Part shown: piece after piece, positions 1 to 5,695 of the stretch
Numbering within the stretch: the first letter of the stretch is position 1
Layout: every line of letters starts with the position of its first letter
Notes under the pieces: model-generated
What the model saw: the letters and a program-made list of their open reading frames with translations, nothing else
Told to the model about the DNA's origin: nothing
Database searches by the model: none
Translations under genes and position numbers: made by a program
From: Methanomicrobia archaeon
GTDB lineage: Archaea; Methanobacteriota_B; Thermococci; Methanofastidiosales; NM3
Length of the DNA: 5,872 bases
Reading direction: 5' to 3'
Assembly: GCA_011372835.1 (NCBI GenBank)
Contig: DSAJ01000141.1
Span: 1 to 5,872 of the forward strand

Positions 1-207
1 ACCGAGACCAAGATACAGGGGCAAAGCACCTTTCAGGTCGTGGGTAGCTACACGAAGAAGAGGGAGGAAGTGGAGATACCTGATGACGACGTAGAACTGG
101 TCATGGCTCAGACGAATGTCCCGATGGAGCGCGCCCGTGAGACGCTCGAGAAGACGAAGGGAGACATCGCACAGGCCATCGTCGAACTACAGGGCGAGGG
201 CAAGTGA
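1..207 (+). CDS. nac: Nascent polypeptide-associated complex protein (NAC), C-terminal part, 5' end outside window
   Basis: Frame 1 is open from the first base to a TGA at 205-207, giving the last 68 residues. The first ~25 residues (TETKIQGQSTFQVVG and following) look like the end of the beta-rich NAC dimerisation domain. A KKREE linker follows. The remaining ~40 residues (IPDDDVELVMAQTNV ... GDIAQAIVELQ) match the C-terminal UBA three-helix domain of archaeal NAC and eukaryotic alpha-NAC, with the typical 'D+ELVM.QT.V....A...L....GDI..AI..L' pattern. Archaeal NAC is a homodimer that binds ribosomes and emerging nascent chains in the cytoplasm. The gene converges on the ATP synthase operon, and its last 21 bases are also coding on the other strand for the membrane protein at 187-477. 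It is partial because the window begins inside it, not because it is broken. The family call rests on pattern recognition, not on a search. Confidence 0.9.
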   Translation, partial: TETKIQGQSTFQVVGSYTKKREEVEIPDDDVELVMAQTNVPMERARETLEKTKGDIAQAIVELQGEGK

Positions 208-477
208 GGCAAAGAGGAAGGCAAGGTATACGATCGACACATAGTAAAACCACCGTGCCAATCCCGCCTGCCGTATGGGCGTCGAGAGCATATACATCGC
301 ATAGAGATGTACGAAAAGCAATGTGAGAAATATCAGCACGCCCAGAACGGGCACTGGCCATTCGAACACGATTTTAAAGAGGGTAAGAACGCCGATGAGG
401 ACCGCTGAGTAGGCGACCATATGGGAGTATACCCAAAACAGTGCCCTCCTGACCTCCTTATCATTGTCGTTTTTCAT
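187..477 (-). CDS. Small three-helix membrane protein of unknown function, last gene of the atp operon
   Basis: This is a 96-residue hydrophobic protein. A short charged N-terminus (MKNDNDKEVRR) precedes three likely membrane helices at about residues 13-36, 42-64 and 76-96. The charged N-terminus and a short loop with R69 and R75 suggest N-terminus in, C-terminus out. The chain ends inside the third helix (SLALAL). The first two helices carry a histidine each (YSH19MVAY, FVH57LY), which faintly recalls the 2TM domain family; I would not assign it on that. ATG at 477 is the first start after an in-frame stop at 493-495. It lies 17 bases inside atpD and has no well-spaced ribosome-binding site, so translation is probably coupled to atpD. 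Methanosarcina has a small hydrophobic reading frame (ahaG) at the same place; this protein is a positional counterpart, and homology is not shown. Its 3' end overlaps the converging NAC gene by 21 bases. The composition, the operon position and the absence of another in-phase reading support a real gene. Confidence 0.75.
   Translation of the reverse strand: MKNDNDKEVRRALFWVYSHMVAYSAVLIGVLTLFKIVFEWPVPVLGVLIFLTLLFVHLYAMYMLSTPIRQAGLARWFYYVSIVYLAFLFASLALAL
443..459 (-). promoter_or_regulatory. Double Shine-Dalgarno-like motif inside codons 7-12 of the small membrane protein gene
   Basis: The minus strand reads AAGGAGGTCAGGAGGGC, two strong matches to the anti-Shine-Dalgarno complement. It lies one base after the tandem in-frame stops TGA TAA (463-458) that end atpD, but 16 bases downstream of the assigned ATG at 477. 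No ATG or GTG sits 4-10 bases after it; the next in-frame ATG (420-418, codon 20) is about 24 bases from the second motif. It may help retain ribosomes finishing atpD so that they re-initiate backwards at 477, or it may be a by-product of the codons for K-E-V-R-R. The motif is seen directly; the role is inferred. Confidence 0.35.
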
Positions 478-1105
478 CCTTGAGCACGCTCTTCATGCGC
501 TTGAGCCTGAAGAAGTCCTCACGTTCGCGTTCCTCGAGCATGAGCTCGACCCACTGATACTTCTCCCTGAGTTGCGGGAGCAGCACGTATTCGAGGGCGT
601 TCACGCGGCGCTTGGTGCTTTCTAGCTCCTCGGCCACGAGGCGCACCTGTTCCTCGACCTCTGCAAGGTCGATGATCGCCCGAAGGGCGGTCTGGAACTT
701 GTTGACGACCTCATCGACCTTCGAAGGCGTGTTGATGAGCGAGTATCCGCGCTTCATATAGGGACGCTTGATCTTGCCACGGAGCTTGATGAGGGGTACG
801 ACGACACCCATGATATTGTAGGTGCGGATATCGAACTCGGAGGTGGGTGGAACGGCAAGCGAGATGTTTTCCAGCTCACGTTTGCCAATGTACATCTGTG
901 CCTCTATGAGCGCCCCGTATGCTTCCTGAAGCCTGGAATGCGCCTGCTTGCGAAGACGTTTCCTGTCGGCGACGAGGTCAAAGAACTGCATGACGAGGGA
1001 ATCTCGTTTCTTCTTGAGCAGTTCATACCCCTTCTCCGCCAAAGAGATGCGGCGCTTTAACTGCAGCAGCGCCATCCTGGTCGGCTTAATTTGCTCCACG
1101 GCCAT
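461..1105 (-). CDS. atpD: A-type ATP synthase subunit D (central rotor shaft)
   Basis: The protein has 214 residues, close to the family's usual ~205-220. AtpD is the long coiled-coil shaft that turns inside the A3B3 head, the counterpart of F-type gamma and V-ATPase D. The family signatures are present: IKPTRMALLQLKRRISLAEKG at residues 6-26 followed by the 'LLKKKRD.L' helix, and near the C-terminal coiled coil ESTKRRVNALEYVLLPQL. The N- and C-terminal thirds are strongly helical with heptad-like leucines, and the middle (about 80-125) is the globular portion containing the 'YNIMGVVVPLI' stretch. The ATG at 1105 follows the atpB stop after two bases, with only a weak site (GTGA, 1112-1115) upstream, which fits translational coupling. 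The reading frame ends in two consecutive stops, TGA TAA. The start of the next gene lies within its last 17 bases. Confidence 0.97.
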   Translation of the reverse strand: MAVEQIKPTRMALLQLKRRISLAEKGYELLKKKRDSLVMQFFDLVADRKRLRKQAHSRLQEAYGALIEAQMYIGKRELENISLAVPPTSEFDIRTYNIMGVVVPLIKLRGKIKRPYMKRGYSLINTPSKVDEVVNKFQTALRAIIDLAEVEEQVRLVAEELESTKRRVNALEYVLLPQLREKYQWVELMLEEREREDFFRLKRMKSVLKDEKRQ

Positions 1106-1107
1106 GC

Positions 1108-2496
1108 TTACTCACTTTGTTCCTTCGGGTAGTACTTTTCGATATACTCCTGGTCGATACGTTTGAGTTCCCCCTCGGGGAGCATGCCTAGCATCTTCCA
1201 GCCGAGGTCGAGCGTCTCCTCGATCGAGCGGTCCTCGTCGCGCTTCTGCCTGATGAAGTTGCTCTCGAACTCCTCAGCGAAGTGCAGGTACTGTTTATCG
1301 AGGTCGGACAGGGCGTCCTCTCCCACCACGGCCACGAGGTCGCGCATCTCCTTGCCCTTGGCATACGCCCCGAAGAGCTGGTTTTGGAGACCGTCGTGGT
1401 CCTCGCGCGTGAGGCCCTCCCCGATGCCGTCCTTCATGAGGCGGGAAAGCGACGGTGACACATCAATGGGTGGGTAGATGTTCTTCCTGTTGAGCTCGCG
1501 TGACACGATGATCTGTCCTTCCGTGATATAGCCTGAAAGGTCGGGTATCGGATGGTTCATGTCGTCGTCGGGCATGGTAAGGATGGGCATCTGGGTGATC
1601 GACCCCTCCCTGTCCTCGATCCTGCCCGCTCGCTCGTAGATCGATGCGAGGTCAGTGTACATGTAACCGGGATATCCGCGTCGGCCCGGCACCTCCTCCC
1701 GTGCTGCCGAGATCTCCCTGAGAGCCTCGCAGTAGTTGGTCATGTCGGTAAGGATAACCAGGAGGTGCATGTCCTTCTCGAAGGCGAGGTACTCTGCCGC
1801 CGTAAGGGCGACACGCGGCGTGATGATCCGCTCAATGGCAGGGTCGTCGGCCAGATTGAGGAACATGACGACCTTCTCCAGCGCTCCCGACTTCCTGAAG
1901 TTCTCAGTGAAGAAGTTCGCCTCGCCGTAGGTGATGCCCATGGCCACGAAGACGATGCCGAATTCCTCGCCGGTCAGCACCTTGGTCTGACGCGTGATCT
2001 GTGCGGCGATCTCGTTATGAGGGAGGCCTGACCCGGAGAAGATAGGAAGCTTTTGCCCCCTGACGAGCGTGTTCATCCCATCGATTGCCGAAAGGCCCGT
2101 CTGTATGAACTCACGCGGATACTCACGTGCCGACGGATTGATTGGGAGGCCGTTGATGTCCATCTCCTTGTCCGGGATGATGTCCGGACCGTCGTCTATG
2201 GGCTCCCCCATGCCGTTGAACACGCGCCCAAGCATGTCCTCGCTCACGGGGAGCTTGAGCGTATGCCCCGTGAATCTGACGCTCGTGCCCTCTGTGGTCG
2301 TGCCGCTCGTGCCCTCGAAGACCTGGATGACCGCCACGTCGCGGTCGACCTCGAGCACCTGTCCTCGGCGCTTCGTGCCATCGGGCAGCGTAACTTCGAC
2401 CACTTCGGAATATCCGACGCCCTCGACGCCATCGACGATAATGATAGGACCTGAAACCTCGCGTATAGAACTGTATTCCTTTTGAACGTCACTCAT
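1108..2496 (-). CDS. atpB: A-type ATP synthase subunit B (non-catalytic regulatory head subunit)
   Basis: The protein has 462 residues, the normal length. Subunit B alternates with A in the hexameric head; it lacks a true P-loop and supplies residues at the A/B interface. From N to C it shows a beta-barrel domain (about 8-78, starting YSSIREVSGPIIIVDGV), the central nucleotide-type domain with the degenerate loop FSGSGLPHNEIAAQI (153-167), ITYGEANFF (188-196), the EEVPGRRGYPGYMYTDL stretch (267-283) and MPDDD (308-312). The interface arginine lies in PSLSRLMKDGIGEG (R352), and a helical C-terminal domain follows. The frame stays open upstream to an ATG at 2577, but those extra 27 residues do not look like the family and would overlap atpA by 77 bases. 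The ATG at 2496 has the sequence GGTGAT three bases ahead and gives a family-like N-terminus, so I chose it. A further ATG at 2511 has a site only two bases away and is less likely. Confidence 0.97.
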   Translation of the reverse strand: MSDVQKEYSSIREVSGPIIIVDGVEGVGYSEVVEVTLPDGTKRRGQVLEVDRDVAVIQVFEGTSGTTTEGTSVRFTGHTLKLPVSEDMLGRVFNGMGEPIDDGPDIIPDKEMDINGLPINPSAREYPREFIQTGLSAIDGMNTLVRGQKLPIFSGSGLPHNEIAAQITRQTKVLTGEEFGIVFVAMGITYGEANFFTENFRKSGALEKVVMFLNLADDPAIERIITPRVALTAAEYLAFEKDMHLLVILTDMTNYCEALREISAAREEVPGRRGYPGYMYTDLASIYERAGRIEDREGSITQMPILTMPDDDMNHPIPDLSGYITEGQIIVSRELNRKNIYPPIDVSPSLSRLMKDGIGEGLTREDHDGLQNQLFGAYAKGKEMRDLVAVVGEDALSDLDKQYLHFAEEFESNFIRQKRDEDRSIEETLDLGWKMLGMLPEGELKRIDQEYIEKYYPKEQSE

Positions 2497-2499
2497 CTC

Positions 2500-2505
2500 A
2501 TCACC
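2500..2505 (-). promoter_or_regulatory. Ribosome-binding site of atpB, overlapping the atpA stop codon
   Basis: The minus strand reads GGGGTGATGAGATG. GGTGAT matches the archaeal 16S 3'-end complement and is three bases from the ATG at 2496. The TGA inside it (2503-2501) is the stop codon of atpA, so termination on atpA delivers ribosomes straight onto the atpB site. This decides the atpB start in favour of 2496 over the longer frame from 2577. Confidence 0.8.
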
Positions 2506-4261
2506 CCGCATAACTCCTGGCAAGCCTGTCGTATTCGTCATACATCTCGTCGGTGAGGCCCTTGATGTACGATTCAAGCTCCTTCTCGCTCACGTACTTG
2601 AGACGGCCGATCTTTTGCACGGTGGGCATATCGCGTATCTCTGCCACGCTCACGCCCGAATCGATGAGCTTGAGGGCAGTGTCGTAGAAGTCAAGTATCG
2701 ACTTGAGCATGACCACCTGCTTGTTCTCCGAACAGAACGAGTCCACATCGTGGAACGCGTTTTGCTGCAGGAAGTCCTCGCGGATCATCTGCGCGCACAG
2801 GAGCGTGACGCGCTGGCGCTCGGGCAACGCATCGGGACCGATGAGCTGCACGATCTCCTGGAGTTCGTTCTCTTCCTGGAGGATGCTCATGGCCTCGTCC
2901 CTGCGCATCTTCCACTTCTCGGAGACGTTGTCCTTCCACCAGTCCTCGATCTCGTCAAGATAGAGCGAGTAGGACGTCAACCAGTTGATCGAGGGGAAGT
3001 GACGCTGGTCCTTGAGCTTCTTGTCAAGCGCCCAGAAGACCTTGACGACCCGCAGCGTGTTTTGCGTGACCGGTTCGCTGAAATCACCGCCCGGTGGCGA
3101 CACGGCCCCGATGATGGAAAGCGACCCCGTATCGTTGGCCAGGGTGTCTACACGCCCGCTTCGCTCATAGAACCCCGAGAGCTTCGATGCGAGGTACGCA
3201 GGGAATCCCGCCTCGCCGGGCATCTCCTCGAGGCGACCTGAGATCTCCCTGAGGGCCTCAGCCCATCGCGACGTCGAGTCTGCCATCAGTGCTACGTTGT
3301 AGCCCATGTCGCGGAAGTACTCCGCGATGGTGACGCCGGTGTAGATCGACGCCTCGCGGGCCGCCACGGGCATGTTCGACGTGTTGGCGATGAGCACCGT
3401 CCGCTCGGTGATGGGCTTTCCGGTGCGCGGGTCGAGGAGCTCGGGGAACTCCTTGAGCACCTGCGTCATCTCGTTGCCGCGCTCGCCGCAGCCCACGTAG
3501 ACGACGATCTCTGCATCGGCCCACTTTGCCAGCTGGTGCTGGGTGACGGTCTTTCCGGTACCGAAGCCGCCTGGTATGCCCGCCGTTCCTCCCTTGGCGA
3601 TGGGAAAGAACGTGTCAAGCACGCGCTGGCCTGTGATGAGCGGAATGGTCGAAGGGTGTTTTTTCGCATAGGGGCGCGGCTCCCTGACGGGCCATGCATG
3701 GTACATCTTGAGCCCCACGTCGCCGTCGGCCGTCTTGACGGTAGCGATGTCGTCCTCTATGTCGTATGTTCCCTTCAAGACGATGTGTTTGAGATCGCCC
3801 GACACATTGGGGGGTACGAGTATGCGATGCTCGACGACCTCTGACTCCTTGACCGTCCCAAGCACCATGCCCGGCTCCACCGCTGCGCCCGCCTTGACGC
3901 GGGGGACGAACTCCCATGATTTTTCAGGGAGCTCCTTTACACTCACTCCCCGCAGAATGAAGCTGCCCTGCTCATCCTTCATGACGCGCAACGGCCGCTG
4001 TACACCATCGTAAATATTCTTGATGAGGCCCGGACCAAGCTTAACGGAAAGCGGTCTGCCGGTGGCAATCACCTTCTCGCCTATCTTGAGACCCGCTGTC
4101 TCCTCATACACCTGCATCGTGGCCAGGTCTTCCTCGAGCCCGATAATCTCACCAATGAGCTGGGTATCACCGACCTTGATCACTTCATACATCTTAGCTC
4201 CCTTCATGCCCTCTGCCACAACGACGGGGCCGGAGATCTTCACAATCTTTCCTTCTATCAC
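2501..4261 (-). CDS. atpA: A-type ATP synthase subunit A (catalytic head subunit)
   Basis: The protein has 586 residues from a GTG start, matching the family (~580-590). It forms the catalytic sites of the A3B3 head, coupling ATP synthesis or hydrolysis to ion flow. Visible in order: N-terminal barrel (IEGKIVKISGPVVVAEGMKG, 2-21); the bulge or non-homologous region (about 105-190) special to A-type catalytic subunits; Walker A GGFGTGKT (231-238, K237); GCGERGNE with the catalytic glutamate near 258; Walker B LMAD (322-325); SGRLEEMPGE (338-347); SPPGGDFSEP (385-394); and a helical C-terminal domain. The P-loop differs from the usual archaeal GPFGSGKT. The frame is also open from TTG 4288 and GTG 4285, which would add 9 or 8 residues and overlap atpF. 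The GTG at 4261 has GGTGAT three bases upstream and yields the family-like start, so I prefer it. No intein interrupts the P-loop. Confidence 0.97.
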   Translation of the reverse strand: MIEGKIVKISGPVVVAEGMKGAKMYEVIKVGDTQLIGEIIGLEEDLATMQVYEETAGLKIGEKVIATGRPLSVKLGPGLIKNIYDGVQRPLRVMKDEQGSFILRGVSVKELPEKSWEFVPRVKAGAAVEPGMVLGTVKESEVVEHRILVPPNVSGDLKHIVLKGTYDIEDDIATVKTADGDVGLKMYHAWPVREPRPYAKKHPSTIPLITGQRVLDTFFPIAKGGTAGIPGGFGTGKTVTQHQLAKWADAEIVVYVGCGERGNEMTQVLKEFPELLDPRTGKPITERTVLIANTSNMPVAAREASIYTGVTIAEYFRDMGYNVALMADSTSRWAEALREISGRLEEMPGEAGFPAYLASKLSGFYERSGRVDTLANDTGSLSIIGAVSPPGGDFSEPVTQNTLRVVKVFWALDKKLKDQRHFPSINWLTSYSLYLDEIEDWWKDNVSEKWKMRRDEAMSILQEENELQEIVQLIGPDALPERQRVTLLCAQMIREDFLQQNAFHDVDSFCSENKQVVMLKSILDFYDTALKLIDSGVSVAEIRDMPTVQKIGRLKYVSEKELESYIKGLTDEMYDEYDRLARSYAG

Positions 4262-4264
4262 GCC

Positions 4265-4270
4265 ATCACC
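4265..4270 (-). promoter_or_regulatory. Ribosome-binding site that sets the GTG start of atpA
   Basis: The minus strand reads GGGTGATGGCGTG directly after the atpF stop (TGA, 4274-4272). GGTGAT lies three bases from the GTG at 4261-4259, the same motif and spacing as in front of atpB. Starts at TTG 4288 or GTG 4285 have no comparable site at this distance, so a gene call beginning there would be nine or eight residues too long. Confidence 0.8.
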
Positions 4271-4271
4271 C

Positions 4272-4583
4272 TCATATATTGACACCAACTGCCTTCTTTA
4301 TCAGTTCTTCGAACGGATCGAATTCTACTGTAGCGCCCTTATCCGGTACCTCAACGATGATGGGAATGATCTTCTTGTTGATGTTGACCCGTTTGATTTG
4401 ATCCCGAATAAGATCGGCGTAGGAATGGGATATAACTATGATACCTATGTTACTATCCTTGAGCACAGTCTTGAACACATCTTCAACAGCGGGGCGTTCT
4501 GCCGGTACTGCATAAAGGTCCTTGATGCCTATTATGCCAAATCCCGTGAACGTGTCATCGTCCCCGATCACTGCTATGCGCAT
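4272..4583 (-). CDS. atpF: A-type ATP synthase subunit F (central shaft, regulatory)
   Basis: The protein has 103 residues, typical for the family. Subunit F binds subunit D in the central shaft and modulates ATP hydrolysis. The N-terminal Rossmann-like fold is clear: MRIAVIGDDDTFTGFGIIGI at residues 1-20, with the family hallmark 'IGD.D...GF.L.GI', then NIGIIVISHSYADLIRDQI (45-63) and IIPIIVEVPDK (72-82). The C-terminal stretch FDPFEELIKKAVGVNI forms the helix that contacts the A/B head. Its ATG overlaps the TAA of atpC by one base (TAATG), a classic coupling arrangement, with GGTGGGTG at 4598-4591 serving as a ribosome-binding site seven bases from the start. Placement between C and A is canonical for archaeal operons. 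Confidence 0.96.
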   Translation of the reverse strand: MRIAVIGDDDTFTGFGIIGIKDLYAVPAERPAVEDVFKTVLKDSNIGIIVISHSYADLIRDQIKRVNINKKIIPIIVEVPDKGATVEFDPFEELIKKAVGVNI

Positions 4584-5686
4584 TATGAAACACCCACCAT
4601 TTCCTTGATTCGCTCAGGGTCGATACGTTCATACGATCCTATGATGATCGTCTTGAGCTTGCGAATCTCTGCTTGTTTCTGCGCCAGATACCCAATTGAC
4701 GGCCCTATCCCGAGTGGATTGAGCGTTGATATCTCCTTTCCATGCGATATGAGCATATCGTTGAGCGCCTGCTCGAACACCGATATGTTGCGGTGCTCCT
4801 CGTACTTGGGCACGAGGTCGTTGAACAGGTCCGCATACGGCGTCTTTTCGAGCACGCTTATCACCATGCTGATGTCGTCCGCGGTGGCGATGCTTTTGAG
4901 CGACTCGTGAGATACCATGTACGTCACGGGCAGAAAGTCCTGAGCTACCTCCTCACGTTCCTCCATCACGTTGATGCGCAGTGCCGCCATGATATTGATG
5001 ATATCGATCTGGAGCCCGAAGAAGGTCTTGAGCAACTTGAGATTCTTGTCGCGCGTATTCTCCAGATACTCCCATAATGATGAATAATAATCATACAGCA
5101 GTTCATTCTCGATCTTTACCAGTTCCTCATCCTGCATGGACCCGAGAAGATGCTCGAACTCGGAGGTCACCGACATGGCCACCTCTTCGGCGGACTGCGC
5201 CTTGGCCAGCTGCTCACGCTGAGCATCGGAGAACGTGCCTATCTTGATGAGATATTCACGAGGGTCCTTGTTCGCCCTGATACAGCGCAGGGTGCGGATG
5301 ATGTTCTCGATGTCCCATCGTTTCAGCAGCACCTCGAAGACGGGCTTGACCTTGTTTGGCGATATGGAGTATATCTGGTCGTAGATGGACGCGAGATGGG
5401 TGTTGAGCGCCCGCTCTATCTTCGATATCGTGTAGTCCTCGCCAACGTATTCTGAAAGATAGTCCGTGTACTCCGTCTCTTTCAGCATGGATACAATTTC
5501 GTCAAGCGAGTGTGCCTCCGCAAGCTCCTCGAACTTCGTCTTGGACAGCAGCTTGCCCTGCTTGGCCATGATACGTGCGTTCGGATATGAGAACGGCGCA
5601 TAATCCAAGACTATGGAGGCGATCTTCGCTGCGATGACAAGGGCCAGGATCGATATTGGCACCATGAAGAGGTAGAACTGATTCAT
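4583..5686 (-). CDS. atpC: A-type ATP synthase subunit C (rotor-shaft-to-ring coupler) with N-terminal membrane helix
   Basis: The protein has 367 residues. AtpC (V-ATPase d homologue) is a funnel-shaped helical protein seated on the membrane c-ring that transmits rotation to the D/F shaft. Family features are the SYPNARIMAKQGKLLS stretch (about 33-48), three helical repeats, the KRWDIENIIRTLRCI motif (about 123-137), the TFFGLQIDIINIMAALRI segment (about 222-239), where the fold repeats, and YADLFNDLVPKYEEHRNI. It begins with a strongly hydrophobic segment, FYLFMVPISILALVIAA (4-20) running on to about 27, which looks like one membrane helix; bacterial-type C subunits begin directly at the 'YPNAR' region. 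The ATG at 5686 has GGTGA (5695-5691) four bases upstream, immediately after the atpE stop, supporting this start and therefore the helix. The gene sits 9 bases after atpE and overlaps atpF by one base. Confidence 0.95.
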   Translation of the reverse strand: MNQFYLFMVPISILALVIAAKIASIVLDYAPFSYPNARIMAKQGKLLSKTKFEELAEAHSLDEIVSMLKETEYTDYLSEYVGEDYTISKIERALNTHLASIYDQIYSISPNKVKPVFEVLLKRWDIENIIRTLRCIRANKDPREYLIKIGTFSDAQREQLAKAQSAEEVAMSVTSEFEHLLGSMQDEELVKIENELLYDYYSSLWEYLENTRDKNLKLLKTFFGLQIDIINIMAALRINVMEEREEVAQDFLPVTYMVSHESLKSIATADDISMVISVLEKTPYADLFNDLVPKYEEHRNISVFEQALNDMLISHGKEISTLNPLGIGPSIGYLAQKQAEIRKLKTIIIGSYERIDPERIKEMVGVS

Positions 5687-5690
5687 GATC

Positions 5691-5695
5691 TCACC
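5691..5695 (-). promoter_or_regulatory. Ribosome-binding site of atpC
   Basis: The minus strand reads TAAGGTGAGATCATG. GGTGA directly abuts the TAA that ends atpE and lies four bases before the ATG at 5686. It confirms that the hydrophobic N-terminus of AtpC is translated and is not an artefact of an over-long reading frame. Confidence 0.75.

Noticed and set aside
470..474. T5 run on the plus strand as a terminator for NAC
   Set aside because: It is about 265 bases past the NAC stop, inside atpD and the membrane protein gene, and is short. Archaeal terminators usually have longer or repeated T tracts close to the stop.
1552..2454. Several plus-strand open frames of 130-160 codons antisense to atpB
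   Set aside because: Their products are rich in H, R, D and V in patterns expected from reading the reverse of a GC-rich coding gene. They mutually overlap in different frames and match no known family.
2497..2577. N-terminal extension of atpB from ATG 2577
   Set aside because: The added residues are unlike the family N-terminus, overlap the end of atpA and bypass the well-placed GGTGAT site before ATG 2496.
2615..3241. 208-codon plus-strand open frame antisense to atpA
   Set aside because: It is opposite the conserved C-terminal half of the catalytic subunit and has the same antisense-shadow composition; nothing supports expression.
3548..3571. Possible intein at the A-subunit P-loop
   Set aside because: This is a known intein insertion site in some archaeal A subunits (for example Thermoplasma), but the reading frame runs through the P-loop without any inserted segment.
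4020..4910. Long plus-strand open frame (296 codons) antisense to atpC, atpF and the start of atpA
   Set aside because: It lies wholly opposite strongly conserved genes, its protein is low-complexity and cysteine/serine-rich without any recognisable family, and no ribosome-binding site or promoter stands out. It is best explained as a shadow of the codon use on the other strand.
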